Assembly: GCF_014831675.1 (NCBI RefSeq)
Contig: NZ_VJXY01000004.1
Span: 62,001-126,000, forward strand
Length of the DNA: 64,000 nucleotides
From: Komarekiella delphini-convector SJRDD-AB1
GTDB taxonomy: Bacteria > Cyanobacteriota > Cyanobacteriia > Cyanobacteriales > Nostocaceae
Direction: 5' to 3'
This document shows, in pieces, positions 54,864 through 63,721 of the stretch. The translations under genes and the position numbers were made by a program. The number at the start of each line of letters is the position of its first letter. Position 1 is the stretch's first letter. The notes under the pieces are model-generated. The model ran no database searches. It saw only the letters and a program-made list of their open reading frames with translations, and had not been told where the DNA came from.

Positions 54864-55362
54864 AATTTGAGGATGGCGAAGAATTGGCGTTGCACAATAC
54901 GGGATTTCCAAATAAAAAAATATCCCATCGCTCTGAAGGCAAGGGAGCAGGGGGAGGGAAAGTTGTAGTGAAGTCCAGAAATTGGATAATTTATTTTTTG
55001 GAGTTCCCTAGAGGGCTGTTTAGAACTCTGTATTATCCGTCAAATTCACTCCTCAATCCAGAAAACCTCTAGCTCAATTCATTGGGGCTTATTTTTGGTC
55101 AATACAATTGTTTTATGATCAATTTCAAAAACCCTCAGTATTTTCTGCTCCCACACCACCAGAGCCTTCCCCAAAAAGCCAGTCGCTATCAGTGTCGGAA
55201 TTTCCTTCGCCATCCACCTCTACTTCGCTATCGGATGGCGACTGCCGCAAGTTGTTTAGACGTTGCCAGTCAACTGCAACAACTTTAGACATCAATTAAA
55301 AATATAATTTTTAAGCGCGAGCTTCTTCCCACGAGAAGAATAATTGAGAATGTATCGCTAAG
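54864..55362. other. Intergenic region with a possible gene remnant
   Basis: 499 bp between the giant helicase and the AIPR-like gene. No intact gene; the fragment at 55024-55299 is described separately. The remainder shows no repeat or RNA that I recognise. Confidence 0.5.
55024..55299 (+). pseudogene. 3' fragment of an unidentified gene
   Basis: After a stop at 55021-55023, one plus frame is open for about 91 codons and reads like a natural protein end: SRKPLAQFIGAYFWSIQLF, then YDQFQKPSVFSAPTPPEPSP, a Ser/Pro-rich stretch, then RKLFRRCQSTATTLDIN and a stop. No plausible start or ribosome site precedes it. Parent family unknown. Confidence 0.4.
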
Positions 55363-56583
55363 ATGCAGAAACCACCCATGCCCAAAAACTGGATTATTAA
55401 AGTAGACAACTATTTCCATGCAAACCCCAATTGCATCATCGCCACCGCCTATGTGGGCACGTTTCCCACAAACCTACCCCTAGAACCCAACATCCGAGAA
55501 CCTAACCGCAAAAGTGCAACCTACAGACAAATCTTCGACTCACTGACGACTCAACCAGAAAAATTCTTCTCTCGTCACAGTGGAATCGTTCTGTCAGCGA
55601 ATAAAGTTAAACCTAGCAAAAACAAAACTGAACTGGAGCTAGAAGTCTTAGAAGCTAGCGAGGGAGGTAGCGATGGCATTATCAATGGAGGTCACACAGT
55701 TTTAGCGTTTGAGCAAGCTAAAAATTACAAATATGACCTAACTCAAGCCAGAGTCAAAGTTACCATTCACATTGGCCTCCAGGAAGAGGAGGCTAAAGAT
55801 ATAGCCCTCGCATCCAATACTACAACACCAGTAGATTCTCGCTCCAAAGTGAACGCCAGGGGAGATTACAAATTTATCAAGCAGTATTTAGCACAGTTAG
55901 AAAGAGCAGAAGATAGAAAATTTAGAATAGCCTATTACCAAAACCAAAGCGGCGCTCCTAGAAATGCCCAGTGTAATGTTAACCACTTGTTCAAGCTGAT
56001 CAACTGCCTCGACAGAAATAGATACAACCCTGACGGCAATAAACGAAGCAAGCACCCTACAGGTACGAACACCCCAAGCCAAATCACAGACACTGAGAGG
56101 GAAAGATTAACTCTTCTATTGCCTCTACTTCCCAAAGCTCTGTGGATAGAGCAAAGACTGTACGAAATCATCCAAGAACATATCAGCAACCCCAGAAGAA
56201 AGGGTGTCAACGACTTAGCATCAATCGATACACGCAAAACTACCCTTCTCCCCGACAGCAAGTACTCGTTTGGGTTTGGTGCGCCAACTGACCTCGCACT
56301 ACCCATAATTGCATCCTATCGGGTATTCCTAGACCAAGACTATAACTGGATTATTCCTTTTGACGAATTCGCCGAAAACTTTCTCCAACACCTGTGGGTT
56401 AACTATTACCGTAAATACTTGATATCGGAGAAAACAGCAGGAAATACAGTGGGGACTAAAATTTGTCGCAACTCAGAAATTTGGGAAAGTCTGTACATTT
56501 CGGCCCAAAGTTATCTCAATCAGCACTTGGTGAAAATTGTCAACTCCAGCAAGCATGAAGAATTAACGCTGACACCAAGCTAA
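55363..56583 (+). CDS. AIPR (abortive infection phage resistance) family protein
   Basis: 406 residues, soluble. The central part fits the AIPR family: DGIINGGHTVLAFEQAK (the NGxQxV-type motif, here NGGHTV), VKVTIHIGLQEEEAKDIALA, SNTTTPVDSRSKVNARGDYK and QNQSGAPRNAQC. Members are linked to abortive infection and resemble DNA phosphorothioation- or restriction-linked proteins. Here it stands near the helicase operon but 500 bp away, in the same direction. Start ATG; an internal ATG 15 bp later is also possible. Mechanism unknown. Confidence 0.6.
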   Translation: MQKPPMPKNWIIKVDNYFHANPNCIIATAYVGTFPTNLPLEPNIREPNRKSATYRQIFDSLTTQPEKFFSRHSGIVLSANKVKPSKNKTELELEVLEASEGGSDGIINGGHTVLAFEQAKNYKYDLTQARVKVTIHIGLQEEEAKDIALASNTTTPVDSRSKVNARGDYKFIKQYLAQLERAEDRKFRIAYYQNQSGAPRNAQCNVNHLFKLINCLDRNRYNPDGNKRSKHPTGTNTPSQITDTERERLTLLLPLLPKALWIEQRLYEIIQEHISNPRRKGVNDLASIDTRKTTLLPDSKYSFGFGAPTDLALPIIASYRVFLDQDYNWIIPFDEFAENFLQHLWVNYYRKYLISEKTAGNTVGTKICRNSEIWESLYISAQSYLNQHLVKIVNSSKHEELTLTPS

Positions 56584-57335
56584 AATGTCCACTTAACAAT
56601 TAATTGTCATCTAAAAAGAGATTATGGGCATTTTCTAGAATGCCAGTCTCTAAGCAAAGCCTAATTGTGTTGCGATCGCCCACCGTAGGCACTTTGTGCC
56701 ATCGCAGCGCAAGGGATTTTCAAAATACACAAAATACAGGTTCTGTGGGTTGGCAATTACCGTCTACCCCTAAAACCTGTAGCCTTTACTAGAAAAGGAT
56801 TTCCGAATTTCAATAACACATTAGACTTGACACGATGGATTTTACGGCGTAACAAGGTAGGTAAATTGCGCTTTCACGAGAATTATCTGCACTTTATTGG
56901 TGCGATGACCTCCGACCGACCGACCGGAGGTCATCGCCTACGGCGGGCGGTTACGCCATCGCTCTTAAGGCGGGGCGTAAGCCCATCGCATCAATAAACA
57001 GTTGCTCCCGTTCAGATGCTGCGGCTTGGGAAGAAGCTAACAGCACCAGCTTCCGGAACAAACACAGGCGGTGAATTAATTTCAGAATGTCTATTCCAAG
57101 AGTAGTTTTAGATACTAAGCCTGATGAACACCCTTGCTCTTGAGTATCAGAAAACCGACTCGTGCGTTCACACAAGTTAACATTTCAATTAATTTGGCAA
57201 AACCCTTTTTGTTAGTAGTGAGTAGAGTAGCAAGGGGGAGTAGAATGAGACTAAAAATGTCTGGGAACAAACGTTATCGGACATTTTTTTCGGGCGGATA
57301 AACCCGCTTTATCCCGCGTATTATTTTGAGGCTGT
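56584..57335. other. Intergenic region with palindromic repeats
   Basis: 752 bp without a supported gene. It holds a perfect 13-bp hairpin GCGATGACCTCCG/CGGAGGTCATCGC (56902-56914 with 56925-56937) around a loop of ACCGACCGAC, followed by GC-rich palindromic sequence to about 57000 that resembles dispersed Nostoc repeats. Near the integrase is AAAAATGTC/GACATTTTT (57253-57261 with 57280-57288) plus the GATAAA/TTTATC hairpin that follows. The open frame on the minus strand at about 56.95-57.18 kb is not convincing. Confidence 0.6.
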
Positions 57336-57338
57336 GTG

Positions 57339-58406
57339 ATGACGTTATCACGTACAGACGCAGGTGTAGATACAGAAGAATTAGGGGTGGCGATCGCTCA
57401 GTTATCACCGGAACAACTAGCGGTGATCAAAGCAACAGTCGAAGCGGTGGTACAGGCAACTGGCACACCCAAAATCACTGGGGCGGAAACTACCAGCGAA
57501 CTGTTTTCTAGTTGGCTCACCAGTAGGGAGTCAGAGCAAACTGTACGGGCATACCGAAATGACGTGATGCACTTTGTTCAGTGGCGACTGGGCATTGACT
57601 ATCCAGACTTAGATAATTTAAACCTGCACACCATCACTAAAGAAGATGTGGACAATTACAAAGCCCACCTACTTAAAAAAGAGAAAACAGGGGAAATTGC
57701 TCGTGCTTCCGTCCGCCGCCGCCTTGCTTCACTTAAAAGCTTTCTGCGCTACGCTTGCGATGTAGGCTACTTGCGGGCCAATCCTGCAATGTTGTTGAAA
57801 GTACCTCCGGAACGCAAAAAGATTAAGGAGCGCACCCTGACTGAGACTGAGATTGAAATCCTATTCGATGCAGCTGCACAAGTTGTAGAACAAGCCCCCA
57901 CTCCTCACAAAAAGATACAAGCGCAACGCAACCAACTAATTCTGGAGCTTTTTTACTACGGTGCTATTCGGGTAGGTGAGAGTGGTTTAACCTGGGCTAC
58001 CATGCATTCAAATCAGTCTGGGCTACCTTACATCAAAGTGGTAGGCAAAGGAGACAAGGAGCGCGATGTTCCCATACCGATAGAACTTTACCAATACCTT
58101 TTGGCTAATCGACAACATGCTCCCAACAAAACCGAGCCGCTTTTCACAAGCCAAAAAACGGGTGAACCCATTTGCGATCGCCACATCCGCCGCATCATCA
58201 AATCCATTGCCGAAGTAGCAGGGTTAAGTCGCATCCCCTCCCCACACTGGTTACGGCACAGCCACGCTACCCATGCTGCTAAAAACACGCCTATTCACAT
58301 CATCACCAAAACGCTGGGACACTCGTCAGGGAAAATCACGATAGACAACTATCTACACGTGGGTGAAGATGAAGCTAGCTCTCTTAACCTCAAACGATAT
58401 CGCTGA
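57339..58406 (+). CDS. Tyrosine recombinase / integrase
   Basis: About 355 residues. SAM-like N-terminal core-binding domain (FSSWLTSRESEQTVRAYRND through RASVRRRLASLKSFLRYA, about 50-145), then the catalytic domain: Arg in FYYGAIRVGESGL, Lys in KVVGKGDKERDVPI, HxxR in HWLRHSHATHA, His in TLGHSSGKIT, and Tyr in IDNYLHV. All five positions are intact. ATG chosen with GAGG 7 nt before it. XerD/phage-integrase type, common on cyanobacterial plasmids; may resolve multimers or integrate the element. No attachment site was identified. Confidence 0.9.
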   Translation: MTLSRTDAGVDTEELGVAIAQLSPEQLAVIKATVEAVVQATGTPKITGAETTSELFSSWLTSRESEQTVRAYRNDVMHFVQWRLGIDYPDLDNLNLHTITKEDVDNYKAHLLKKEKTGEIARASVRRRLASLKSFLRYACDVGYLRANPAMLLKVPPERKKIKERTLTETEIEILFDAAAQVVEQAPTPHKKIQAQRNQLILELFYYGAIRVGESGLTWATMHSNQSGLPYIKVVGKGDKERDVPIPIELYQYLLANRQHAPNKTEPLFTSQKTGEPICDRHIRRIIKSIAEVAGLSRIPSPHWLRHSHATHAAKNTPIHIITKTLGHSSGKITIDNYLHVGEDEASSLNLKRYR

Positions 58407-58491
58407 GGCTTTGAGACATGCCCCGATTAGAAATTAGCGGCGAGCCACGTAGCCCATTGAGCCACTACCCCAGAAATGTGAACGCTTTGCG

Positions 58492-59046
58492 TCACCTGAG
58501 CGGATGATACAGTTCGTCAAGAGCATTCCATTCCCAACCCACGCTCATTGGATCGCGGTTACGTGACCAACTCAAAAATTCTTTGGCGCTGAGTTTTTCT
58601 CTTTCAGCAATCAGGCTTTGGGGGCTAACACCGAGTCTTGGAGCAAGACTTTCGTTTGTCCTGGGTTGTAATTCAACTTGTGTTTGTTGGTACGGGTGCA
58701 CTTGTCTTCGCGGTTTGTTGTTGCCCAATCTCCCAGAGGCGATCGCCCGTTCGATTAGCTCCAGCTTTTTGGTGATAGCTTCAAGTTTTGTTTCCACCGA
58801 GGAGCCTTGATCTGCAAGATGGGATTCCAGTTTCTCCAGCTTTTTCTCTAGCTGTTTGACTGATTTACTGCCTACCGTTACATCGATATCATTATTGATA
58901 TCAAATTTTATTAGTAATTCCTCTAAGGCTTGCAGCAAGGCAATTGTATGCCCTTGCCTGTGTAGTTTTGATAGTCGCCGAACCACCTTAATTAGTGGAA
59001 CGGGCACACGAATCATCTCGCTTGGTGGGGACTTTTGGTCAGGCAT
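58492..59046 (-). CDS. Coiled-coil DNA-binding-type plasmid protein
   Basis: 184 residues. N-terminal MIRVPVPLIKVVRRLSKLHRQG looks like a ribbon-helix-helix-type or related DNA-contact segment. A coiled coil follows (about 62-100, KQLEKKLEKLESHLADQG region), then a basic linker and a C-terminal part with RLGVSPQSLIAERE (HTH-like). Proteins like this accompany cyanobacterial plasmid integrases. It is convergent with the recombinase. A repeated GATATC-type palindrome lies at its start and again inside its coding sequence. Confidence 0.6.
   Translation of the reverse strand: MPDQKSPPSEMIRVPVPLIKVVRRLSKLHRQGHTIALLQALEELLIKFDINNDIDVTVGSKSVKQLEKKLEKLESHLADQGSSVETKLEAITKKLELIERAIASGRLGNNKPRRQVHPYQQTQVELQPRTNESLAPRLGVSPQSLIAEREKLSAKEFLSWSRNRDPMSVGWEWNALDELYHPLR
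58885..58902. promoter_or_regulatory. GATATC pair, copy inside the coding sequence
   Basis: GATATC at 58885-58890 and 58897-58902, separated by ATTATT: an 18-bp palindrome-like unit differing by a single base from the copy at 59049-59066. It codes for part of FDINNDIDV, so coding need alone may explain it. A candidate operator pair with the upstream copy. Confidence 0.4.
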
Positions 59047-59048
59047 TT

Positions 59049-59066
59049 GATATCATTTTTGATATC
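59049..59066. promoter_or_regulatory. GATATC pair immediately upstream of the coiled-coil gene
   Basis: GATATC at 59049-59054 and 59061-59066 separated by ATTTTT, starting 3 bp before the ATG of the coiled-coil protein. A position this close to the start would block translation or transcription if bound. Otherwise 59067-59406 contains no gene I can support. Confidence 0.5.
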
Positions 59067-59406
59067 GACATATTGATTGTAAAAGGTTTGGCGCAAAGCT
59101 ATAATTTATTGAGTATAAAATGTGTCTATTTTTTGAAAGATTGTTACATTTAGACACAATCTGCTGTAGAGGAATAAAAAAGTTCAACAATAAATAATAA
59201 AGTCCAACAATTTCTGTTAGGTGCTTTACCCCGCTCCAGGCATCCGTCCATAAATCGCTCGCTTGCCTGTACATCGCGCCCACGCTACGTTATTACTAGA
59301 GCGATCGCTTCTCAAAACAACTGATTTTCATAGCGTTGAGGTTAGCATCAGTTCCAAGCGCGTACAATTTTTCCGTTTTGGCACAGTGATGCCAATTGGG
59401 ATTTCA

Positions 59407-60177
59407 CTACACCGTTTGACCGCCATCAACGACCAAGGCGTGCCCGACAACGAAGGAAGACGCATCCGAACACAGCCAGACCACAGCATTGGCGATCTCT
59501 TCGGGCTGTCCCATCCTTCCAATCGGTTCCTCTGAGATTACCTGTTCTCGTCCTTCAGGAGTGCCGCCGGTGAAGCGATCCATCATCGACGTGTCGATAT
59601 AACCAGGACAGACGGCGTTGATGCGGATGTTCTGCGAGGCGTAGTCGAGAGCCGCCGACTTGGTGAGTCCGATCAAGCCGTGTTTTGCGGCGGTGTATGC
59701 GGCTCCGCCCTTGATGCCTATGACCCCAGCGCCCGATGATGTGTTCACGATCGCGCCGCCCCCTTGCTTGAGTAGCAGCGGAATTTCATACTTCATGCAC
59801 AGAAAAACGCCGCGCAGGTTAATGTTGACGATCCGATCCCACTCTGACTCTTCGATTTGGGCTGTTGCTGCATTCTTCTGCTCCACACCGGCGTTGTTAA
59901 AGGCAAAGTCCAGCCGCCCGAAGGTTTCGATGGTCTTGGAAAGAGCCGCCTTCACGTCCTCGCTTCGCGTCACATCGCACTTGACGGCGATCGCTCGTCC
60001 CCCGAGTTGTTCGATCATGCGCGCCGTTTCTTGATTGCCCTGTTCCGAAACGTCGGCGACTACCACATGAGCGCCTTTACGGGCAAACGCCAGCGCCGTA
60101 GCTCGACCGATGCCGTTCGCTGCTCCGGTTACAAACGCAACCTTTCCCATATAGTTTCCATTCTCGTTCGTTGTCAT
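59407..60177 (-). CDS. Short-chain dehydrogenase/reductase (SDR)
   Basis: 256 residues, complete classical SDR: TGAANGIGRA (cofactor loop), CDVT, NNAG, then the catalytic SSGAG...YTAAK (Tyr-x3-Lys) and PGYIDT. The Asp after the loop (VVVADVS) favours NAD(H). Substrate unknown; similar to glucose-1-dehydrogenase-like SDRs. ATG with AGGAG 7 nt upstream. Downstream end of a leftward cluster with cupin, cyclophilin-like and hydrolase genes; this region is visibly richer in G+C than the rest of the window. Confidence 0.9.
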   Translation of the reverse strand: MTTNENGNYMGKVAFVTGAANGIGRATALAFARKGAHVVVADVSEQGNQETARMIEQLGGRAIAVKCDVTRSEDVKAALSKTIETFGRLDFAFNNAGVEQKNAATAQIEESEWDRIVNINLRGVFLCMKYEIPLLLKQGGGAIVNTSSGAGVIGIKGGAAYTAAKHGLIGLTKSAALDYASQNIRINAVCPGYIDTSMMDRFTGGTPEGREQVISEEPIGRMGQPEEIANAVVWLCSDASSFVVGHALVVDGGQTV

Positions 60178-60222
60178 TTTTTAACTCCTAACTTTTATTC
60201 CAATCAAGATTTCTGAAAGCCG

Positions 60223-60738
60223 TCATTTCGCGTCAGCTTTATATTCCTCGTCCGTCACAGGCTTGAGCCAATTCACCTGACTGTCGCCTTTGTAGTTGGT
60301 AATTACAACGTGCGTCATCGGAGATTCGGGTGATGCGCCGTGCCAGTGTTCAATGTCGGGATTGCAAAGAATTACATCGCCTTTGTTAATCGTTTTGATG
60401 GGTTTGCCTCTTTCTTGATAAAGCCCTTTGCCCATCGTCACGAGTATAGTTTGTCCTGCCGGATGGTTGTGCCAGTTTGCCCGTGCGCCCGGCTCGAAGG
60501 TCACACTGGCGATTGAAAAATTATTGTTTTCGGTTTTTGGAGCGAGTGGCTGCACATAAACCGTTCCCGTAAAAGTTTCCGCCGGGGCTTTTTCGCCCTT
60601 CGGAAAAATCGTGTTTTCAGTTTTATTTTCCGCCTTTTCTATTTTTGTTTGCTCCGTATTAGCCGATTGCTGATTGCTGCATCCAACGGCTAAAAAAAGT
60701 GCCACGCATAATATCAATCCGATTGTTATATTTTTCAT
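60223..60738 (-). CDS. Cupin-domain lipoprotein
   Basis: 171 residues. Signal peptide ending in a lipobox AVGC (about 17-20), a Glu/Lys-rich linker, then a cupin barrel: PGARANWHNHPAGQTILVTMG (the HxH...E/Q motif 1) and GDVILCNPDIEHWHGAS (motif 2 with the final His). The metal ligands appear intact. Many such cupins are carboxymuconolactone- or quercetinase-like; activity unknown. Exported and lipid-anchored is inferred from the lipobox. Ribosome site GGGAG before the ATG. Confidence 0.85.
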   Translation of the reverse strand: MKNITIGLILCVALFLAVGCSNQQSANTEQTKIEKAENKTENTIFPKGEKAPAETFTGTVYVQPLAPKTENNNFSIASVTFEPGARANWHNHPAGQTILVTMGKGLYQERGKPIKTINKGDVILCNPDIEHWHGASPESPMTHVVITNYKGDSQVNWLKPVTDEEYKADAK

Positions 60739-60757
60739 AATTTTATTCTCCCGGTGA

Positions 60758-61255
60758 TTACTCTAATTCAAACGTCACCGTTACGTTTCCCGATCCTACT
60801 GCGGCTTCAAGCCCTGAAGGATCGTCCATCCGTCCGAGTTTTGTATAACTGTATTGCGTCGGAAATGTTTTATAGAAAAGCACTAAGGTATTGCTTCCCC
60901 AAACCATCAGATCGCCTTTGTTGATTGTTTTGGGATTGGAAGAGTCGGTCGGCAAATTGTTCGAGAAATCATATTTTTTCTCGTTGCCGTTCAGTTCATC
61001 CATCTTCAGCTTCAACGGCAGCATCGCTTTGAAAGCGTTTGCCGTCGCATTGTCAAAGAGTGTGGTATTGAAAGTCTTTGACCCGATTTTAATCTTTATC
61101 TTATTGCCTTTAGTCTCGTTGGCAGCATTACTGCTTTGATTATTAATATTTGTATTACCACCAAATGCCGATTGGTCTTGACTGCAACCGACGGAGCTAC
61201 CGAAAAGAAATGTTGCTGAAAACATCATTACGATTAAGAATTTTATATTGCTCAT
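60758..61255 (-). CDS. Cyclophilin-like-fold lipoprotein
   Basis: 165 residues. Lipobox SSVGC (about 20-24), then an Asn/Ser-rich linker and a domain typical of the cyclophilin-like (COG2164) group: [66 protein letters not shown] and [16 protein letters not shown]. These proteins lack the PPIase residues and are of unknown function. Second of four leftward genes; 20 bp to the cupin gene. Confidence 0.8.
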   Translation of the reverse strand: MSNIKFLIVMMFSATFLFGSSVGCSQDQSAFGGNTNINNQSSNAANETKGNKIKIKIGSKTFNTTLFDNATANAFKAMLPLKLKMDELNGNEKKYDFSNNLPTDSSNPKTINKGDLMVWGSNTLVLFYKTFPTQYSYTKLGRMDDPSGLEAAVGSGNVTVTFELE

Positions 61256-61301
61256 TCGTCTTTTTTCAAAGTGAAACGACTTCTTGGTTTCTGCTTCCTG
61301 A

Positions 61302-62378
61302 TTACTTTAGATTCGTTTTGAAAAAGCCTTCCAGCTTGTCAAAAGGAATCAGATCGGTTTTGTCGTATAAATCAACGTGTCCGGCATTCGGAACAATAAC
61401 CAGTTCTTTCGGTTCGGCTGCGCGTTTGTAAGCATCCTCACTAAACTCTTTTGAGTGAGCCTTATCACCCGTGATGAAAAGCATCGGACGAGGGGAAATC
61501 GTTTCAATGTCATTGAACGGATAAAAGTTCATAAACTTAGTGTTACTGCTCAATGTCGGATGCGTCGTCAGTTCCGGCGACCCTCCCTTTGGGGTATAGT
61601 CACCTCGCGGAGTGCGGTAGAATTCATAAAATTCACGCTGAATAGGATGAGTGTTTTCATCCAACTTATGAACAGTCCCGCCCGTATATTTGGTTTCGCC
61701 GCCGGTAAACTCTGCGTAACGCTGCTCCGCAGCCTCAGCTATAAGTTTCTTTCTCTGCTCTAAGGTTTGCGAATGGTTAAGTGCATTTCGGTTGGCTGCT
61801 CCCATATCGTACATACTGACAGTTGCGATCGCTTTCATTCGCGGATCAATCTTAGCGGCACTGATAACAAAGCTTCCGCTACCACAAATTCCAATTATTC
61901 CGATTCGGTTTTTGTCAACAAATGGACGCGTCCCAAGAAAGTCAACTGCTGCACTGAAATCTTCAGAATAAATATCAGGCACAACAACGTTGCGTGGTTC
62001 GCCCTCACTCTCTCCCCAAAAAGACAAGTCAACAGATAAAGTCACAAACCCTCTTTCAGCCATATTTGCAGCATACACGTTAGCACTTTGTTCTTTTACA
62101 GCTCCCATAGGATGCCCAACAACGATCGCCGAATGTTTTTTACTTCGATCTAAATTCTTGGGAATAAATAGATGTCCCGCAACATTCATTTTGTATTGGT
62201 TTTTAAAAGTAACCTTATACATTGCAACGTTGTCGCTTACCTTAAAAGTTGTATATCCATTTGGTGTTATTTTTTCCATTTCTTTTGTTTTTTCTGATTG
62301 TCCTTTTTGTTCTGTTTGTGTGTAAACTTGCCCGCTTATCATAGGAGCTATCATCGCTAAAATTAATATATATTTCAT
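61302..62378 (-). CDS. Secreted dienelactone-hydrolase-like alpha/beta hydrolase
   Basis: About 358 residues. Start set at the ATG preceded by GGGGAG (7 nt), giving [20 protein letters not shown] as signal peptide; the longer upstream frame is not used. Alpha/beta hydrolase with nucleophile elbow GICGSG: a Cys in the place of the usual Ser, as in dienelactone hydrolases; acid in FITGDKAHS and His in NAGHVDLYD. Substrate unknown. First gene of the leftward cluster and divergent from the AraC regulator. Confidence 0.85.
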   Translation of the reverse strand: MKYILILAMIAPMISGQVYTQTEQKGQSEKTKEMEKITPNGYTTFKVSDNVAMYKVTFKNQYKMNVAGHLFIPKNLDRSKKHSAIVVGHPMGAVKEQSANVYAANMAERGFVTLSVDLSFWGESEGEPRNVVVPDIYSEDFSAAVDFLGTRPFVDKNRIGIIGICGSGSFVISAAKIDPRMKAIATVSMYDMGAANRNALNHSQTLEQRKKLIAEAAEQRYAEFTGGETKYTGGTVHKLDENTHPIQREFYEFYRTPRGDYTPKGGSPELTTHPTLSSNTKFMNFYPFNDIETISPRPMLFITGDKAHSKEFSEDAYKRAAEPKELVIVPNAGHVDLYDKTDLIPFDKLEGFFKTNLK

Positions 62379-62618
62379 ATAATTTCTCCCCTTTTGATTG
62401 TGAGATTTACAGATTGAAATTGTTGCTCTATTAATCTTAAATTTCTCCAAATATCAATCTGGTTTTATCAGCAGCGTTTCTACCGTTTGCTGTATGAGTT
62501 CAATTATGCGGGCGTGAAAACGGATAGCGTTAGGACGTTCATTGAAAAAAACCGGACAATTCTCCAAAAAATCGCCGTGCAGCGTGCTGAACAGAAACAA
62601 AATATCTAATATAAATTT

Positions 62619-63545
62619 ATGAACCAAAAAGAAGCAGAATTTGAAAAGCGAAAGATGCAGATCAATCGGGAGGAGCTGATCGAAAGAATGATTCGTCTCG
62701 CTCCCGAAAACAGCCTTTTGGAAGTGTTTCCGGGCATTTTCATATATCAATCGTCGAAACCGACCGAGAGCCAGATATCCGTATTAAAGCCCGCCTTCTG
62801 CGTCATCGCGCAGGGCAGCAAGGATGTGCTTTTGAACGATGAATTATTTCACTACGATTCTGGTCATTACTTAATCTCGACGCTTGATTTGCCGATTATG
62901 AGTAATGTCGTCGAAGCGTCCGAGGAAAAACCTTATTTGAATCTTCGCATAGACCTCGATCCGGCGCTTGTAGCTGCGGTGATGATTGAATCTGGCATCG
63001 AAACTAAAAAAAGCGGCACTGGAGTCAAGGCGATGGATGTCAGCCCAGTTGATGCCGATTTGCTGGAAGCGGTCGTCAAATTGGTGAAACTATTTGACAC
63101 GCCGGACGAAATGAAGTTTCTCGCGCCGCTCATTATCCGCGAGATCATCTATCGGCTTTTAAAGGGAAAACAGAGCGCACGCCTGGGTCAGCTTATCACT
63201 ACCGAAGGCGACGCGCAGCGCATCTCCAGGGTGGTCAAGCAAATCCGCGAGAACATCGATCAGCCTCTGAAAATCGAAGATACAGCCCGCGAGATCGGCA
63301 TGAGCGTGTCAGGCTTTCACCAACATTTTAAGTCCGTCACGGCGATGAGTCCTTTGCAGTTCCAGAAACAAATACGGCTTCAGGAAGCGCGCCGTCTGAT
63401 GCTCGGCGAAAACATGGACGTGGCGATCGCCAGCTTCCGCGTCGGTTATGAAGACCCTTCATATTTCAGCCGGGAATATAAAAAACTATTTGGTATTCCC
63501 CCGCATCGTGACATCGCCAAGCTGCGTAGCAATTTAGGCCAATAA
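62619..63545 (+). CDS. AraC-family transcriptional regulator
   Basis: 308 residues. N-terminal AraC_N-type ligand domain (VFPGIFIYQSSKPTES, SVLKPAFCVIAQGSKDVLLN, FHYDSGHYLIS), and C-terminal double HTH: IDQPLKIEDTAREIGMSVSG with FHQHFKSVTAMSPLQFQKQ, then the second HTH and the family signature VGYEDPSYFSREYKKLFG. Divergent from the leftward hydrolase-cyclophilin-cupin-SDR cluster across about 240 bp, so it probably regulates that cluster in response to an aromatic or related compound; inference. Confidence 0.92.
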   Translation: MNQKEAEFEKRKMQINREELIERMIRLAPENSLLEVFPGIFIYQSSKPTESQISVLKPAFCVIAQGSKDVLLNDELFHYDSGHYLISTLDLPIMSNVVEASEEKPYLNLRIDLDPALVAAVMIESGIETKKSGTGVKAMDVSPVDADLLEAVVKLVKLFDTPDEMKFLAPLIIREIIYRLLKGKQSARLGQLITTEGDAQRISRVVKQIRENIDQPLKIEDTAREIGMSVSGFHQHFKSVTAMSPLQFQKQIRLQEARRLMLGENMDVAIASFRVGYEDPSYFSREYKKLFGIPPHRDIAKLRSNLGQ

Positions 63546-63721
63546 GAATTGGACAGTTTAAGAAGTGAACTTAAGACATCACCTCATAATTTGGTTGAAA
63601 TTCTAGTGTCCCTTTGCGTTGATTAGTTTCATAGGTGGGCTAGAACCAACAGAGTGTTCTGATTATTCTGTAACTAGCTAAAATTTTAACCATGTAGGGG
63701 TAGAGCTAGCAATGTAGGCAA

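Noticed and set aside
56951-57175. 74-codon minus frame near the integrase
   Set aside because: Coincides with palindromic repeat DNA; no ribosome site.
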